Shown: positions 8,768 through 18,211, numbered from the stretch's first letter. The stretch: 64,000 bases of DNA from an uncultured Synechococcales cyanobacterium (GCA_902806435.1 CADCWO010000001.1:102143-166142); one strand, 5' to 3'. Numbers and translations are program-made. Notes: generated by a model from the sequence alone, not told the origin.

Positions 8768-10504
8768 TTAGGAAAGCTCCAGCAACTCCTGATGCTCTTT
8801 GAAGAGAGCTAGAGGTTGCATCGTCTGCCATGTCTTATCTGGGGAGAGCTTTAATACGCGCTGATGATAGTTGGCTAAGGTTGAGCGATGTCCAACACTC
8901 AAGAAAGTGGTGCCGAGCGCTTGCAGATGTTGATACAACCGTTCCTCATTATCTAGATCTAAGGCACTAGTTGCCTCATCGAGGATGACGTAATTCGGTT
9001 TGTTCAGCAGCAGACGCGCAAAGGTAAGCCGTTGTTGTTCCCCCAAAGATAAGACATCCGCCCAGTCTTGGACAGCCTCAAAGCCACCCAACCGTTCATC
9101 TAAATCAGCTAAATTCACCTGCTCAAGAGCTTGCTTTAACTGTTGGTCTTCAACCTCCACACGGACATTAGGATAGAGGAGTTGATCGCGGAGCGTTCCT
9201 AGCAGCATGTAGGGGCGTTGCGGTAAAAAGAGGATCTGGTCTGGTTGAGGACAGATGATTGTGCCGCTCCCAGATTTCCATAGCCCGGCGATCGCCCGCA
9301 GGAGTGAACTTTTACCACAACCACTAGGCCCGATCACCAACAGCCCTTGCCCTGGGGATAACTCCACCGACAGATCTTCCACCAACGTGCGTTGATGATT
9401 TGGGGTTTCTAAAGTCAGGTGCTCTACTGCTAGATGATCAGCTTCTATGGTTTGAATCGTTGGCTGTTGATCAGATGAATCAGGAACTGAAGCCGTTGCT
9501 TGTTCTAAAAACTCTGCAAAGCTATATAAACGGTTAATTCCGGCCCCAAAGGTAGTTAGGGCTTGAAAGCGAGCCACCACGAGGTTAAGCGAGAAAAAAA
9601 CCCGAACAAAGGCACCCTGGGCTTCACTGACTTTGCCAACCTCAATCTCCCCGGCAAAGATCGCTGGAGCAACCACCAGAGCTGGCAGAACGAAGGGGAT
9701 AAACTCATAGGCATTCGTCAAGACATTCAAATTCAACTCCCAAACGAGGAGCTGTTTAACGTTGTGAAATACCTCTAGGAACCGCTGTTTAATTTGGTTT
9801 GACTCTCGCTCTTCACCTCGGTAAAAAGCGATCGCTTCCGCGTTTTCCCGAATCCGCACCAGACTAAAGCGGAAATCAGCTTCTTTTTTGAGTTGTTCAT
9901 AGTTGAGCCGCACCAATGGTCTACCAAAAATGAGAGTCGTTACCAGAGTGCCGATCAAGGCGTAGAGCACCAAAAAAAGAACGAGGGGTCTAGAAATGCC
10001 CCAGAGCACACTACTAAAGGCAATCACCGACAGTACAGACTCCACCAAGACCAGTAAAAAAGTGAGGGATTCTTGGGTAAAACTGCGAACATCTTCGGCA
10101 ATGCGCTGATCCGGGTTATCAATATCTGTCTCTGCATTATTCAGGTTATAGTAGGCGCGATCGCTGAAGTAGTTGTCTACATATCGCTCGGTGAGCCAAC
10201 GTCGCCATTGCAGGCTGAGACGATCCCGTAAATAGCGATAGCCAGCGAGCAGAGGTGCGTAAACCACCAACACGCCAATAAAAATCATCACAGTTTGCCA
10301 GAACCGTGGCTCGTCCCGGGCTGAGAGGGCTGAAATGAGCACACCTCGCTTATTGTTAAGCACTACACTCAATCCGGTATAGGCCAGCAAAAACAACACC
10401 ACTCCTAGCAAGAGGCCTCTGGCTTGCCATTTTTGATCACCTAGCCAGTAAGATTTGGCGATCCTCCAAAATTGCTGAAATAGTTTGAAGTTCAATCGCG
10501 CCAT
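8768..10504 (-). CDS. ABC transporter, fused membrane and ATPase domains (ABCD/SbmA-BacA-like)
   Basis: A 578-residue half-transporter. The N-terminal 330 residues form a membrane domain of the SbmA/BacA-ABCD type, recognised from the segment RWLTERYVDNYFSDRAYYNL followed by DNPDQRIAEDVRSFT and the EEA-like segment FRFSLVRIRENAEAIAFYRG. The ATPase follows: Walker A IGPSGCGKSSLLRAIAGL, Q-loop LPQRPYMLLGTLRDQL, signature LSLGEQQRLTFARLLL, Walker B YVILDEATSALD, H-loop SVGHRST. Relatives move vitamin B12, acyl-CoA or peptides. The cargo here cannot be read from the sequence. It stands alone, 264 bases before pcrA on the same strand, with its promoter facing the 10.5-10.7 kb region. Confidence 0.92.
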   Translation of the reverse strand: MARLNFKLFQQFWRIAKSYWLGDQKWQARGLLLGVVLFLLAYTGLSVVLNNKRGVLISALSARDEPRFWQTVMIFIGVLVVYAPLLAGYRYLRDRLSLQWRRWLTERYVDNYFSDRAYYNLNNAETDIDNPDQRIAEDVRSFTQESLTFLLVLVESVLSVIAFSSVLWGISRPLVLFLVLYALIGTLVTTLIFGRPLVRLNYEQLKKEADFRFSLVRIRENAEAIAFYRGEERESNQIKQRFLEVFHNVKQLLVWELNLNVLTNAYEFIPFVLPALVVAPAIFAGEIEVGKVSEAQGAFVRVFFSLNLVVARFQALTTFGAGINRLYSFAEFLEQATASVPDSSDQQPTIQTIEADHLAVEHLTLETPNHQRTLVEDLSVELSPGQGLLVIGPSGCGKSSLLRAIAGLWKSGSGTIICPQPDQILFLPQRPYMLLGTLRDQLLYPNVRVEVEDQQLKQALEQVNLADLDERLGGFEAVQDWADVLSLGEQQRLTFARLLLNKPNYVILDEATSALDLDNEERLYQHLQALGTTFLSVGHRSTLANYHQRVLKLSPDKTWQTMQPLALFKEHQELLELS

Positions 10505-10652
10505 CGTTTAGTTTCCTTGGGGTTAGAGGCTAATGCAACAGGTTGAGCGATCAGTAGCTGGCCAATAATGCTCGCCTGTCAGGGCTTCTTCGGTATAGCT
10601 TTTCTCAAGATACTGTAGACTCTCCCGGCTGACCCTATTCGTTGGATAAAGT

Positions 10653-10692
10653 GGTCAAAGCAACTTGAACTGACCGCCTGACGGTCAAAGCA
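10653..10692. promoter_or_regulatory. Paired GGTCAAAGCA repeats with embedded hairpin (operator-like)
   Basis: The 10-base word GGTCAAAGCA occurs at 10653-10662 and again at 10683-10692, 30 bases (about three helical turns) apart. Between them TGACCG (10671-10676) and CGGTCA (10682-10687) form a perfect inverted repeat around CCTGA. The element sits 34 bases before the start of the gene at 10726, and the ABC transporter is divergent at 10504. The arrangement looks like a protein-binding site, but no known regulator consensus was matched and chance is not excluded. Confidence 0.35.
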
Positions 10693-10725
10693 GTATCTCT
10701 AGGATAGTGTTGGCAAAGGTAAGCT

Positions 10726-13700
10726 ATGTTCACAGCCGCTCTCAATCAATTCTGGGAAGTCGTCGGAGGGGTATTTCTTCTCAAGGCTGAAGTGTTTCAA
10801 CAGATCAACACCTTATCTAATGGGTTACTCCTAGCGCTATTCGTGGTGTTAGCAGCCGGCTTATCGATCGCGATTGCCCAAAGTATTATTCTCTTCCTGA
10901 ATCGGGTTAAGCCTGTTCGCTTCGTTTTTAGCCTGTTGATTAGCGCGGTGTTATATACCTTTGGCTATCTGTTCCTGGTGGTCAGCACGTGGTTAATTTG
11001 CTTGGTTCCTTGGTCTGTTCATGTTTCCTTAGAAACCCTGGTCAAGGTATTTGGACTGAGCTATGTGGTGCTGCTGTTTGGTTTCCTGGGAGCACTGCCC
11101 TACCTGGGAGCTCCGGTTTTGTGGATTTTATCTATTTGGCATTTATTAGCGATGGTTGTGGGGTTTGCGACTGTTGCTCACGTGTCGCTAGGCTCTGCCT
11201 TTCGCTATGTGGCAATTGGCTGGGTCGTACTGCAAGTTCTCCAGCAAACCATTGGTCAGCCGATTGCCAACCTGGGACGCTGGCTAGCCAGCCTGGTTGC
11301 TGGTGTGCAGCTCGTAACTGGCCGAGGCGACTTGATCGAAATTGTGCGTACCGGATTACACCAAGTCTCTTCACCATTAGCACATCCTTCACGAGGGGTG
11401 GTTCCAGAAGCGCAACGGCTGATTCAGTCGGCTGGAAAAATTGTTGAAGAAGTGGTTGCAACGGGGCAGAAATCGTCAGAACGGTCGGCTGGGCGCCAGA
11501 AAGATAGCTCCGGCGTACGGAAGTGGCTCAAGCCACTTCTCGGCTTACTCGGAATTGCTATCTTCACTGCCCTGGTAGCAATCCTGCTTGACCCACTACA
11601 GGATGCCTGGTCAGGGCAGTATGACCATCTGCCGGAAGTGCTGCAATTAGGTTTTGATTTGGTTTGGATTGGCCTTGTGGCGCTGGTTGTGGCCGGGCTT
11701 TTAGCCCCTCTGGAAACCTTAGGGTGGTGGGCAGGCTGGTATCACGACGAAGTAGATACAACCGTGAATACCGGCTCTCTAGGCGACCCCATTGTCGATC
11801 CCAGTAGTATCTCCCGCTATGTCATCTATCTAGATGGAATTTCCCAGTCGTCAGCGAAATATTTACCGGATGTCGAAGCCTTTCTGGAGGCGCTCATCCC
11901 CGCCTTACCTGACCATGTAGCTTTGATTCGCGGCTTAGTCACCTACTCCGTCCTCAACAACCCGCTCGATGAGGACCGGCCCTTAGCCTTTCTCTGGCAA
12001 CTTGCTGATAAATCTCGGTTGGCTAACCCGACCAGTTTACTGGGCTTGATAGTCAATCTGCGCAATATTCTGATTGTTTCAGTTTCCGCCGATCGCCGCT
12101 ATGGGCCTCTTTACAATCAAGGCATTGCACAGATCATGTACAACTCCCTGCTCAACAACGGTTACCAACCGGGCAGCGGTATCCCCGTTACTTTGATTGG
12201 TTATAGCGGTGGGGGCCAGATGTCTGCTGCCGCCGCCACCTTTTTGAGACGCGCGATCGCGGCACCGGTTGATGTGATTTCTCTAGGAGGGGTCATTAGC
12301 GGCAACTGCAATATTCTCCAGCTCGAACACCTCTACCATCTCGTGGGTCAGAAAGATTCCGTAGAGCAGATAGGGCCAATCATGTTCCCTGGGCGCTGGC
12401 CCCTATATTGGCTGTCTTACTGGAACCGGGCCAAGCGGCTCGGTAAGATCAGCCTGATCTCCCTTGGACCTGTGGGGCACCAGGTACCCGGAGGTTTGAT
12501 GGACCCCCAATCCTACCTGCCGGACGGACGCAGCTACTTGCAGCAAACAGTTGAGCTTATTACCCAAATTTTGAACGGCAAACTGTTGGCGGCTGAACAA
12601 CGAACACCGCGCCAGCCCAGCAACTACGAGCGCTACCGACAAGCAGCCTGGAATCGCTCCGACTACTACCCCCTCAATCAGAAAGTTGATCCAAAGTGGT
12701 ACCAACCCATAGGATGCTGGATGGGCCGACTGATCCTACCTAAGCTTGAGGAGCGGCCAACCATCCGGGGAGTGCTATTTGAAGTTCACTATGCTCCGGC
12801 GGACTATCAGTATCTAGTTGGACAGGTGGTGAACCTGCGCTGGGTAAATGACCCGACGATCCAAAGTCTCGTGCGGGCCGCCACCCGAGATGTACATTTC
12901 ACTGCTGATGCCGAGTACAGCAGTGAGTTCAACGGGCTGGTCCATCCAGTACGGCTCAACCATTGGCAACAGGTTGATCCCCTAGAGTCCCTAGCTGGTT
13001 CCCATCCCTCTGATGACGTGATCGTTATGCTCGCTGATCAGGTTGTGATCGAAGACCCGCAACAGAGAGTTAGAGATACAAGAAATGAAGAGGGCTTCAC
13101 CATCAGCGACTGGGGCACCCAGCGTTCTGTAAGCCTGTACATTCGCAGCCAGCCGGTCCAAATCACTGGCCGCTTTTATAGTTTGATTCGATTTTTAGAG
13201 CCCATTTCAGAAAATACTCCAGGGGCAGGAACACCGCCCGAGCAGTTCCGGGTAGTCCACTTCAATCGCAGTTCACGGCAGTTCGATGGCCCAGAAGAAA
13301 CTGTCCGCCTGCCAGCCGTAGTCGCAGACCAGCATGGTTGCTTTCCTTCTACTAGTCAGGGGGTTGAACAATCTCCCCTCAACGAGATCGGTTGGTACAT
13401 TTATGGTGCCAAGGATGCTTCTGGGGTGTTTGTCGTCCAGTCTCTGGCTCCCCGTGCTCTCTTACGGCTACAACCAGACAAAGTGATTGTGGGTTGCCAA
13501 CCAGCTTACCAATACATTCGTAAACAGGCTTGGGCTGATATTGAAACTCAAAAAGGAAAAATTAGCTCTGTTCTCCTGAGCCCGAAGCAGAAGCAAGGGA
13601 AGGAAGTAGCAATGGCCACTCACTTCCTTGATCAACCTATCCGCTCCGCGATCGCGCAGTGGCAAGAGGGCGATCGCGCCCTGGTTCTGCACGTTTACGG

Positions 13701-14508
13701 TGGGATTGGGGGCAAGAAGCGGGAACCCGCTGCCGCCACTCCTATCTTCTTTGGCCACTTTGCCTACGGAGTGGCGCAGGTGGTGAAAGACCCGCTGGCA
13801 GACGAACTTCGGTTTGAGATTACCTACTACCAGGTCTACAGCCATAATACGGATGGACTGGTTGCCGGAGCTTTGCACTGGTCGCGCTACCTTGGCGATC
13901 GACAGTTCGGCTGGGTCGGAGCCCGTCCTACTTGCGACATTTTGATCAAACTGGATGCCTTCACCAAAGACTTTGAGTTCAACGGCCGCCACTATTCTGC
14001 CCTGAATGTGATGCTTCGCCATCTTGAGGTGATGACCGCTCGCTATCGGATCGGCGACGGCACAGGTGGTACCTACATTGGTCCTGCTAACAACTGCTCG
14101 CAAGACTCCAATCAGGCCCTTTTCGCCAGTATCCGTAGCCTGAAACGATTGGTTGAATCCAACGCTGCTCTGATGGAAGCCTGGTTATCTCAACATCCTC
14201 AGCAAGCCAGACGATACCAGCGCTTAGAGCGCCTAGAAAAAGCACTTCAACGTAAACTTCAACCTCTCGGTGCCCCGCGCTCAGATTGGCAAAAAAATGA
14301 GTACAACCTGGGCAGCACATTGGAAGATGCACCGCTGCGAAACCTGATAACGGGCTTAGGGAGTTGGCGCACCATGCTTCCACGATTCGCCAGTGATACG
14401 GTTGTGCAAGTTTTCCTCCAGCACAATGCTTCTGTGTGGGTCCTCCGCACCACCCAGATTGGTGGGTTTGATCCAGATATCGCACCAATTGCCCCAATGA
14501 CACTCTGA
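10726..14508 (+). CDS. Large multi-domain membrane protein with alpha/beta-hydrolase-like core, function unknown
   Basis: 1260 residues, unrecognised as a named family. By eye: about five or six hydrophobic helices in residues 1-190, a polar linker at about 200-265, two more helices at about 268-330, then a soluble region. Residues about 360-640 look like an alpha/beta hydrolase: YVIYLDGISQSS strand, then VTLIGYSGGGQMSAAAATF with the nucleophile-elbow serine at residue 494, DVISLGGVISGNCN, and a late His in LGPVGHQVPGG. The C-terminal 400 residues hold a separate domain with conserved-looking YSHNTDGLVAGALHW and GPANNCSQDSNQALF (Cys 1124). The protein could be a membrane-anchored esterase or lipase. 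I infer hydrolase activity only. No operon partner is visible; a repeat element precedes it. Confidence 0.8.
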   Translation: MFTAALNQFWEVVGGVFLLKAEVFQQINTLSNGLLLALFVVLAAGLSIAIAQSIILFLNRVKPVRFVFSLLISAVLYTFGYLFLVVSTWLICLVPWSVHVSLETLVKVFGLSYVVLLFGFLGALPYLGAPVLWILSIWHLLAMVVGFATVAHVSLGSAFRYVAIGWVVLQVLQQTIGQPIANLGRWLASLVAGVQLVTGRGDLIEIVRTGLHQVSSPLAHPSRGVVPEAQRLIQSAGKIVEEVVATGQKSSERSAGRQKDSSGVRKWLKPLLGLLGIAIFTALVAILLDPLQDAWSGQYDHLPEVLQLGFDLVWIGLVALVVAGLLAPLETLGWWAGWYHDEVDTTVNTGSLGDPIVDPSSISRYVIYLDGISQSSAKYLPDVEAFLEALIPALPDHVALIRGLVTYSVLNNPLDEDRPLAFLWQLADKSRLANPTSLLGLIVNLRNILIVSVSADRRYGPLYNQGIAQIMYNSLLNNGYQPGSGIPVTLIGYSGGGQMSAAAATFLRRAIAAPVDVISLGGVISGNCNILQLEHLYHLVGQKDSVEQIGPIMFPGRWPLYWLSYWNRAKRLGKISLISLGPVGHQVPGGLMDPQSYLPDGRSYLQQTVELITQILNGKLLAAEQRTPRQPSNYERYRQAAWNRSDYYPLNQKVDPKWYQPIGCWMGRLILPKLEERPTIRGVLFEVHYAPADYQYLVGQVVNLRWVNDPTIQSLVRAATRDVHFTADAEYSSEFNGLVHPVRLNHWQQVDPLESLAGSHPSDDVIVMLADQVVIEDPQQRVRDTRNEEGFTISDWGTQRSVSLYIRSQPVQITGRFYSLIRFLEPISENTPGAGTPPEQFRVVHFNRSSRQFDGPEETVRLPAVVADQHGCFPSTSQGVEQSPLNEIGWYIYGAKDASGVFVVQSLAPRALLRLQPDKVIVGCQPAYQYIRKQAWADIETQKGKISSVLLSPKQKQGKEVAMATHFLDQPIRSAIAQWQEGDRALVLHVYGGIGGKKREPAAATPIFFGHFAYGVAQVVKDPLADELRFEITYYQVYSHNTDGLVAGALHWSRYLGDRQFGWVGARPTCDILIKLDAFTKDFEFNGRHYSALNVMLRHLEVMTARYRIGDGTGGTYIGPANNCSQDSNQALFASIRSLKRLVESNAALMEAWLSQHPQQARRYQRLERLEKALQRKLQPLGAPRSDWQKNEYNLGSTLEDAPLRNLITGLGSWRTMLPRFASDTVVQVFLQHNASVWVLRTTQIGGFDPDIAPIAPMTL

Positions 14509-14519
14509 ACTCATCCTTT

Positions 14520-15080
14520 GCACTAGCTGGAAATATCCTGCGTAGAAAATCTTGATTTCCTGTCTACAGTCACTCTGGGTGTCTTCCCCTTGAGCTCCAA
14601 GGCTGTTGTCTTGGTTACCAGCTTAAATTTGCTCCTCCTATATAGAATCTGACATGGGTAACTTGACAGGTCTGCTCGGGAAGGAATGCTAGCAACGGCT
14701 CTACTGCCGGAACGTTCCAAAGGACAATATTCGCTAAAGAGTGCTGGCCGGCAAAGAACTTCCATAGAGCATTCCCAGCGGCTGGGTCAGGACAACCAAA
14801 TCTCTAACTTGCAGGTTGTAGCCCCTTGCTGCGGAGTGTTGGTTGAAAACAAGATAACCCTCTGGCTGATTTTCGTCTCCAATCAAGTAAGCGTAGACGA
14901 CCTAATCCACAGGTTCAAGGACTCGCTTCCAGATAGCTGGGTAACGCTCCAAGTTGCGCTAGCTTTCATTCACTGTGACGCTAAAGGCTATATAAGGATG
15001 TCCTGGCGATACTTTTCTGGCTTGACCTGGCTGACTTGCTGCTGCCGTTGTTCAACCCTGGCAGTTGTGGTTGCTTAGAA
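14520..15080 (-). pseudogene. Decayed Eis-like GNAT N-acetyltransferase
   Basis: No intact frame exists, but reading the minus strand from about 15060 downward gives NLERYPAIWKRVLEP, then a stop at 14902-14904, then VVYAYLIGDENQPEGYLVF and YNLQVRDLVVLT, a pattern typical of the middle of Eis-family acetyltransferases. At about 14785 the frame shifts and continues as DPAAGNALWKFFAGQHSLA and LLAFLPEQTCQV, the next conserved blocks of the same family. Further stops in the first frame lie at 14959-14961 and 15052-15054. A weaker trace (TTALELKGK) follows after a second shift near 14640. The N-terminal acetyl-CoA domain and the C-terminal SCP2-like domain are not recognisable. It is a gene remnant, not a functional enzyme. 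Confidence 0.75.
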
Positions 15081-15365
15081 TTATCCCGTTCCAGACGCCA
15101 GAAGCAGGGGTTCCGCACTTAAAGGGTTGCCGTTAATAATCCGCTAAACGTCAACAGACGCGTCAGAACAATATTGTTCAAGCGTCTCGACTGCAAATCT
15201 ACACGCTCTAAGTACCTCATAACCTATATCTAACTTAAGGAGTGCAAAGTTTGCATGGCTTCAGTTGCTGACAACCATTTACGCTTGGCTTTGCCAATCC
15301 AAGCTAGACTCTAATCTTCACTATATCTGTCAGTAGTTACTTGCTGCGTTTTTACAAAATCTTTC

Positions 15366-16313
15366 ATGAATCTCAAACGTCGTCAGCTTTTGACTTTAGG
15401 TGGGCTCAGTGGTTTGGGCCTAGCGCTACTCGGCAGAGGTTTGCAGGAAACAACCCAGCCCGGTCATAGCCTCTCTAGCTCTGGCCTGGAAGGGATAGTC
15501 ACGGCTAGAAACGACAGCAAAGATGACCTGCTCCTGCGTTTTGTCTCTCTAGCTGACACTGGTACAGGGGCTGAAGGCCAGTATGCTGTGGCTGAAGCAA
15601 TGGCCCGCTACCGTCGCCAGGAACCTTTTTCCTTGGCAATCTTAGCTGGAGACAACATTTACAATGATGGAGAAATCGAGAATATTGGGGCAGTGTTTGA
15701 GCAGCCCTATCAGCCTTTACTGCAGCAGGGAGTGAGATTTCAGGCGTGTCTGGGCAACCATGACATTCGCACAGCTAACGGTAACCCCCAAATCAAATAC
15801 CCCGGATTCAACATGGGGGGGCGTTACTACACCTTTCGTCGGGGACCCGTTCAGTTTTTTGCCCTGGATACAAACTTCAACGCCCCCTGGAAAACTCAAC
15901 TGGCCTGGTTAGAGCAAGAACTAAAGCGTAGTGATGTTCCTTGGAAAATTGTTTTTGGTCATCATCCAATTTATTCATCTGGCCACTACGGGGTAAGCCG
16001 AGACTTGCTTCAAAACCTAGCGCCACTTTTTCAGAAGTATCAAGTACAGCTTTATTTGAATGGCCACGACCATGATTACGAGCGTACTCGTCCAATTAAC
16101 GGAACAACTTACCTTACCTGTGGTGCTGGTGCCGGGACTCGAGCGGTGGGTCGTTCGGCCTGGACAAAATATGCTGCCGCAAAACTTAGTTTTGCGGCAT
16201 TTGAAGTCTACAGGAACTATCTAGTCATCCGTGGAATTGGCACTGATAACCAGGCCTTTGACCAGGATACGATTCAGTTGCAGCCGGCCCATTCTTTAGT
16301 GTCTGCCGGATGA
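15366..16313 (+). CDS. Tat-exported metallophosphoesterase (purple acid phosphatase-like)
   Basis: 315 residues. The N-terminus MNLKRRQLLTLGGLSGLGLA is a twin-arginine signal, so the enzyme should be folded in the cytoplasm and exported to the periplasm or thylakoid lumen side. The dinuclear-metal motifs of calcineurin-like phosphatases appear in order: SLADTGTG, LAGDNIYNDGE (GDxxY), CLGNHDIR (GNH), VFGHHPIYSSGHYG and LYLNGHDHDYERT (GHxH). The tyrosine in GDNIY and the GHDHDYER ending point to the purple acid/tartrate-resistant acid phosphatase branch. A likely role is phosphate scavenging from organic monoesters. No Pho box was recognised upstream. It stands alone, downstream of the acetyltransferase remnant. 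Confidence 0.9.
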   Translation: MNLKRRQLLTLGGLSGLGLALLGRGLQETTQPGHSLSSSGLEGIVTARNDSKDDLLLRFVSLADTGTGAEGQYAVAEAMARYRRQEPFSLAILAGDNIYNDGEIENIGAVFEQPYQPLLQQGVRFQACLGNHDIRTANGNPQIKYPGFNMGGRYYTFRRGPVQFFALDTNFNAPWKTQLAWLEQELKRSDVPWKIVFGHHPIYSSGHYGVSRDLLQNLAPLFQKYQVQLYLNGHDHDYERTRPINGTTYLTCGAGAGTRAVGRSAWTKYAAAKLSFAAFEVYRNYLVIRGIGTDNQAFDQDTIQLQPAHSLVSAG

Positions 16314-16842
16314 GTATAAGTCTCAAGGCTTCACCCAAACGTGTAGATTAAGCTTATTTTTAATTTCTACCAGCTCAGCGGGATGTCACATTGAGGGTAT
16401 CAGTAGCTGAGGCAGGAGGTAGCAAGACAACTACACGGGGGACTGACGGAGTGTATATCTCACCTGGGGCTCTCCTTGGTATGTCAACAAGTACTAGCAC
16501 CAGAGGCAGGCATAATCGCACTACGGAACCTGAATCTCGCTAGGGTCAGACTGAGGTTGTAAAAAGCGATTTTGTTTGATGAACATGAAAGTAGCTGCGA
16601 GGGAGGAAACCCAGGTTCTTGTTTTGGAGAGTGGATGTAAAACCTTAAACACCAGTGCTTTCTCAAACTAACCCCCACCCAAAAACTAGGCTTAGGGGAA
16701 GAGACCCATAAACGAAAAAACTACTTACCAAAGTAAATAGCTTTTCAAAGGTTTCCCTAAGCTACTCATTGTTGACACTCAAGACTGGTGACTAACAGAT
16801 TCTTGACTGAACTATCAATCTTAAGGTCTCTGTTAGCAAACT
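16314..16842. other. 529-base intergenic region, no gene recognised
   Basis: No convincing coding sequence on either strand. Two imperfect inverted repeats are visible: GCTTAGGG (16690-16697) against CCCTAAGC (16755-16762), and CTAACAG (16792-16798) against CTGTTAG (16830-16836). The latter lies just past the rpmA stop and could be a weak transcript end for the ribosomal operon. A minus-strand stretch at about 16500-16650 reads somewhat protein-like in broken frames but matches nothing I recognise. Confidence 0.5.
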
Positions 16843-17109
16843 CTAGGCTTCAGCAGCAACCGGGTACACACTGATTTTTTTACGGCTTTTACCCTTGCGC
16901 TCGAAGGTGACAATGCCATCGATCAACGTAAAAAGGGTATCATCGCTACCGCGACCGACGTTGTTTCCAGGATGAACTTTGGTGCCTCGCTGGCGGATCA
17001 AGATATTGCCAGCTCTTACCACTTCCCCGCCGTAGCGCTTGACGCCAAGGCGCTGAGCATTCGAGTCACGCCCGTTGCGAGTACTACCTGTTCCTTTCTT
17101 ATGAGCCAT
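16843..17109 (-). CDS. rpmA: 50S ribosomal protein L27
   Basis: 88 residues beginning [20 protein letters not shown], the flexible N-terminal tail that reaches the peptidyl-transferase centre, followed by [20 protein letters not shown] and [19 protein letters not shown], all diagnostic for L27. There is no N-terminal extension needing cleavage (the start is already MAHKK). It lies 72 bases downstream of rplU on the same strand, the near-universal rplU-rpmA arrangement. The two are probably one transcript with rsfS and yqeK upstream. Confidence 0.98.
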   Translation of the reverse strand: MAHKKGTGSTRNGRDSNAQRLGVKRYGGEVVRAGNILIRQRGTKVHPGNNVGRGSDDTLFTLIDGIVTFERKGKSRKKISVYPVAAEA

Positions 17110-17181
17110 AATTTCCTCTGCTAGGTTGCAAGATTTTTGATGGTAGATAACTGCTCAGCTCCAGGAGCTAAGTCAAGATCT

Positions 17182-17580
17182 TTATTCAGGATCCTGATCC
17201 ACAAATGCGGAAGCTGCGACTGGTGCCTCCGAATCGGCTTTCTCTACAGCGCTAAGAACAGCACCGTTTAAGCTAATGGAATTAACCATCAATCGAGTTA
17301 ATTCTTGGCGATGCCCCTGCTTTTTACGGGTCTTTTTCTTTGGTTGCATCTTGTAAACAATAATTTTGCGACCTCGTAGATGCCGCATCACTGTTACTTC
17401 AACAGTAGCTCCCTCAACCAAAGGCTGGCCAATCGAGACATCACCATCGTTTTGCAAGAACAAAACTTTTTCGAGCGCAAAGTCTTGCTCAGGCTCTATA
17501 GGGAGTCGCTCAACATCATAAAAGCGACCGGGTTCAACCCGAATTTGTTTACCACCGGTCTCGATAATTGCGTAAGTCAT
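17182..17580 (-). CDS. rplU: 50S ribosomal protein L21
   Basis: 132 residues from the ATG at 17580, giving [20 protein letters not shown], the standard L21 start. A GTG- or ATG-like start further upstream at 17616 would add 12 residues absent from the family. Conserved core [20 protein letters not shown] and [24 protein letters not shown] (rRNA-binding basic stretch) is followed by an acidic tail of about 30 residues that is a little longer than in E. coli, as in other cyanobacteria and plastids. First gene of the rplU-rpmA pair. Confidence 0.97.
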   Translation of the reverse strand: MTYAIIETGGKQIRVEPGRFYDVERLPIEPEQDFALEKVLFLQNDGDVSIGQPLVEGATVEVTVMRHLRGRKIIVYKMQPKKKTRKKQGHRQELTRLMVNSISLNGAVLSAVEKADSEAPVAASAFVDQDPE

Positions 17581-17717
17581 AGGATTATGTGGGCCGTACA
17601 GGTAGCTAGCTTTCAAGCTTTGAACAACCAGCCTTTCTATTTACCTGATCCGAGCATGAAGGTCGATTACCAGTCTACCAGTATCATCACTTATCAAGCT
17701 GCTGTCAAGGAAGCTAG

Positions 17718-18146
17718 TTACTCGATCGCCCTAGGCGTTGAAAAATGAATCCGCTCCGCATGGGCCCAGAATGCCTCAAGGTCGTAATACTCTCGCTCTT
17801 GGGGCATCAAGACGTGCACAATCACTTCTCCGTAGTCTAGAACAGTCCAGCTACTTTCCGATTGACCTTCTTTACGCAACGGATGACGCTGCCACTGCTG
17901 CTCAACGGCGTCTTCAACCGATTGCGCGATCGCCCGCACCTGCGCTTTGGAAAATCCAGTCGCAATCACAAAATAGTCGGCTAGGGAGGATACTTCTGCC
18001 ACCTTAAGGACAACAATATCGCCTCCCTTACGGTCATCAGCAGTTTGGGCAATCGTCAACGCAAGTTGACTACTGGTGTCCGGTTCAGCTACACGGATTG
18101 AATTATTAGGATTGAAAGTTGAGGAAGAAGAAAAGTTAGGATTCAA
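17718..18146 (-). CDS. rsfS: Ribosome silencing factor RsfS
   Basis: 142 residues. RsfS binds L14 on the 50S subunit and blocks subunit joining under nutrient limitation. After a 25-residue low-complexity Ser/Asn N-terminus come the family hallmarks: ADDRKGGDIVVLKVAEVSSLADYFVIATG, WTVLDYGEVIVHVLMPQERE and YYDLEAFWAHAERI. The gene follows yqeK by 65 bases on the same strand, a pairing seen in most bacteria, and precedes rplU by 137 bases, so translation functions are grouped here. The Ser/Asn-rich start may be disordered; a start further in is possible but the ATG at 18146 is the only good one upstream of the domain. Confidence 0.95.
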   Translation of the reverse strand: MNPNFSSSSTFNPNNSIRVAEPDTSSQLALTIAQTADDRKGGDIVVLKVAEVSSLADYFVIATGFSKAQVRAIAQSVEDAVEQQWQRHPLRKEGQSESSWTVLDYGEVIVHVLMPQEREYYDLEAFWAHAERIHFSTPRAIE

Positions 18147-18211
18147 GGGCGGTATTTTATAAGGAACAACTTAAAAACGATTCATTCAAGAACGGTAAGC
18201 TTTAAATCTAG

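Noticed and set aside
13468..14103. 211-codon minus-strand frame inside the large membrane protein gene
   Set aside because: Fully antisense to a longer, protein-like frame; no family resemblance.
14095..14109. NCSQDS in the large protein as evidence for a CPBP (CAAX protease) domain
   Set aside because: The EExxxR and FxxxH motifs required for CPBP are not present in this protein, so the name is not supported.
14686..15078. 130-codon plus-strand frame between the large membrane protein and the phosphatase
   Set aside because: It is antisense to the acetyltransferase remnant, whose family blocks explain the local sequence.
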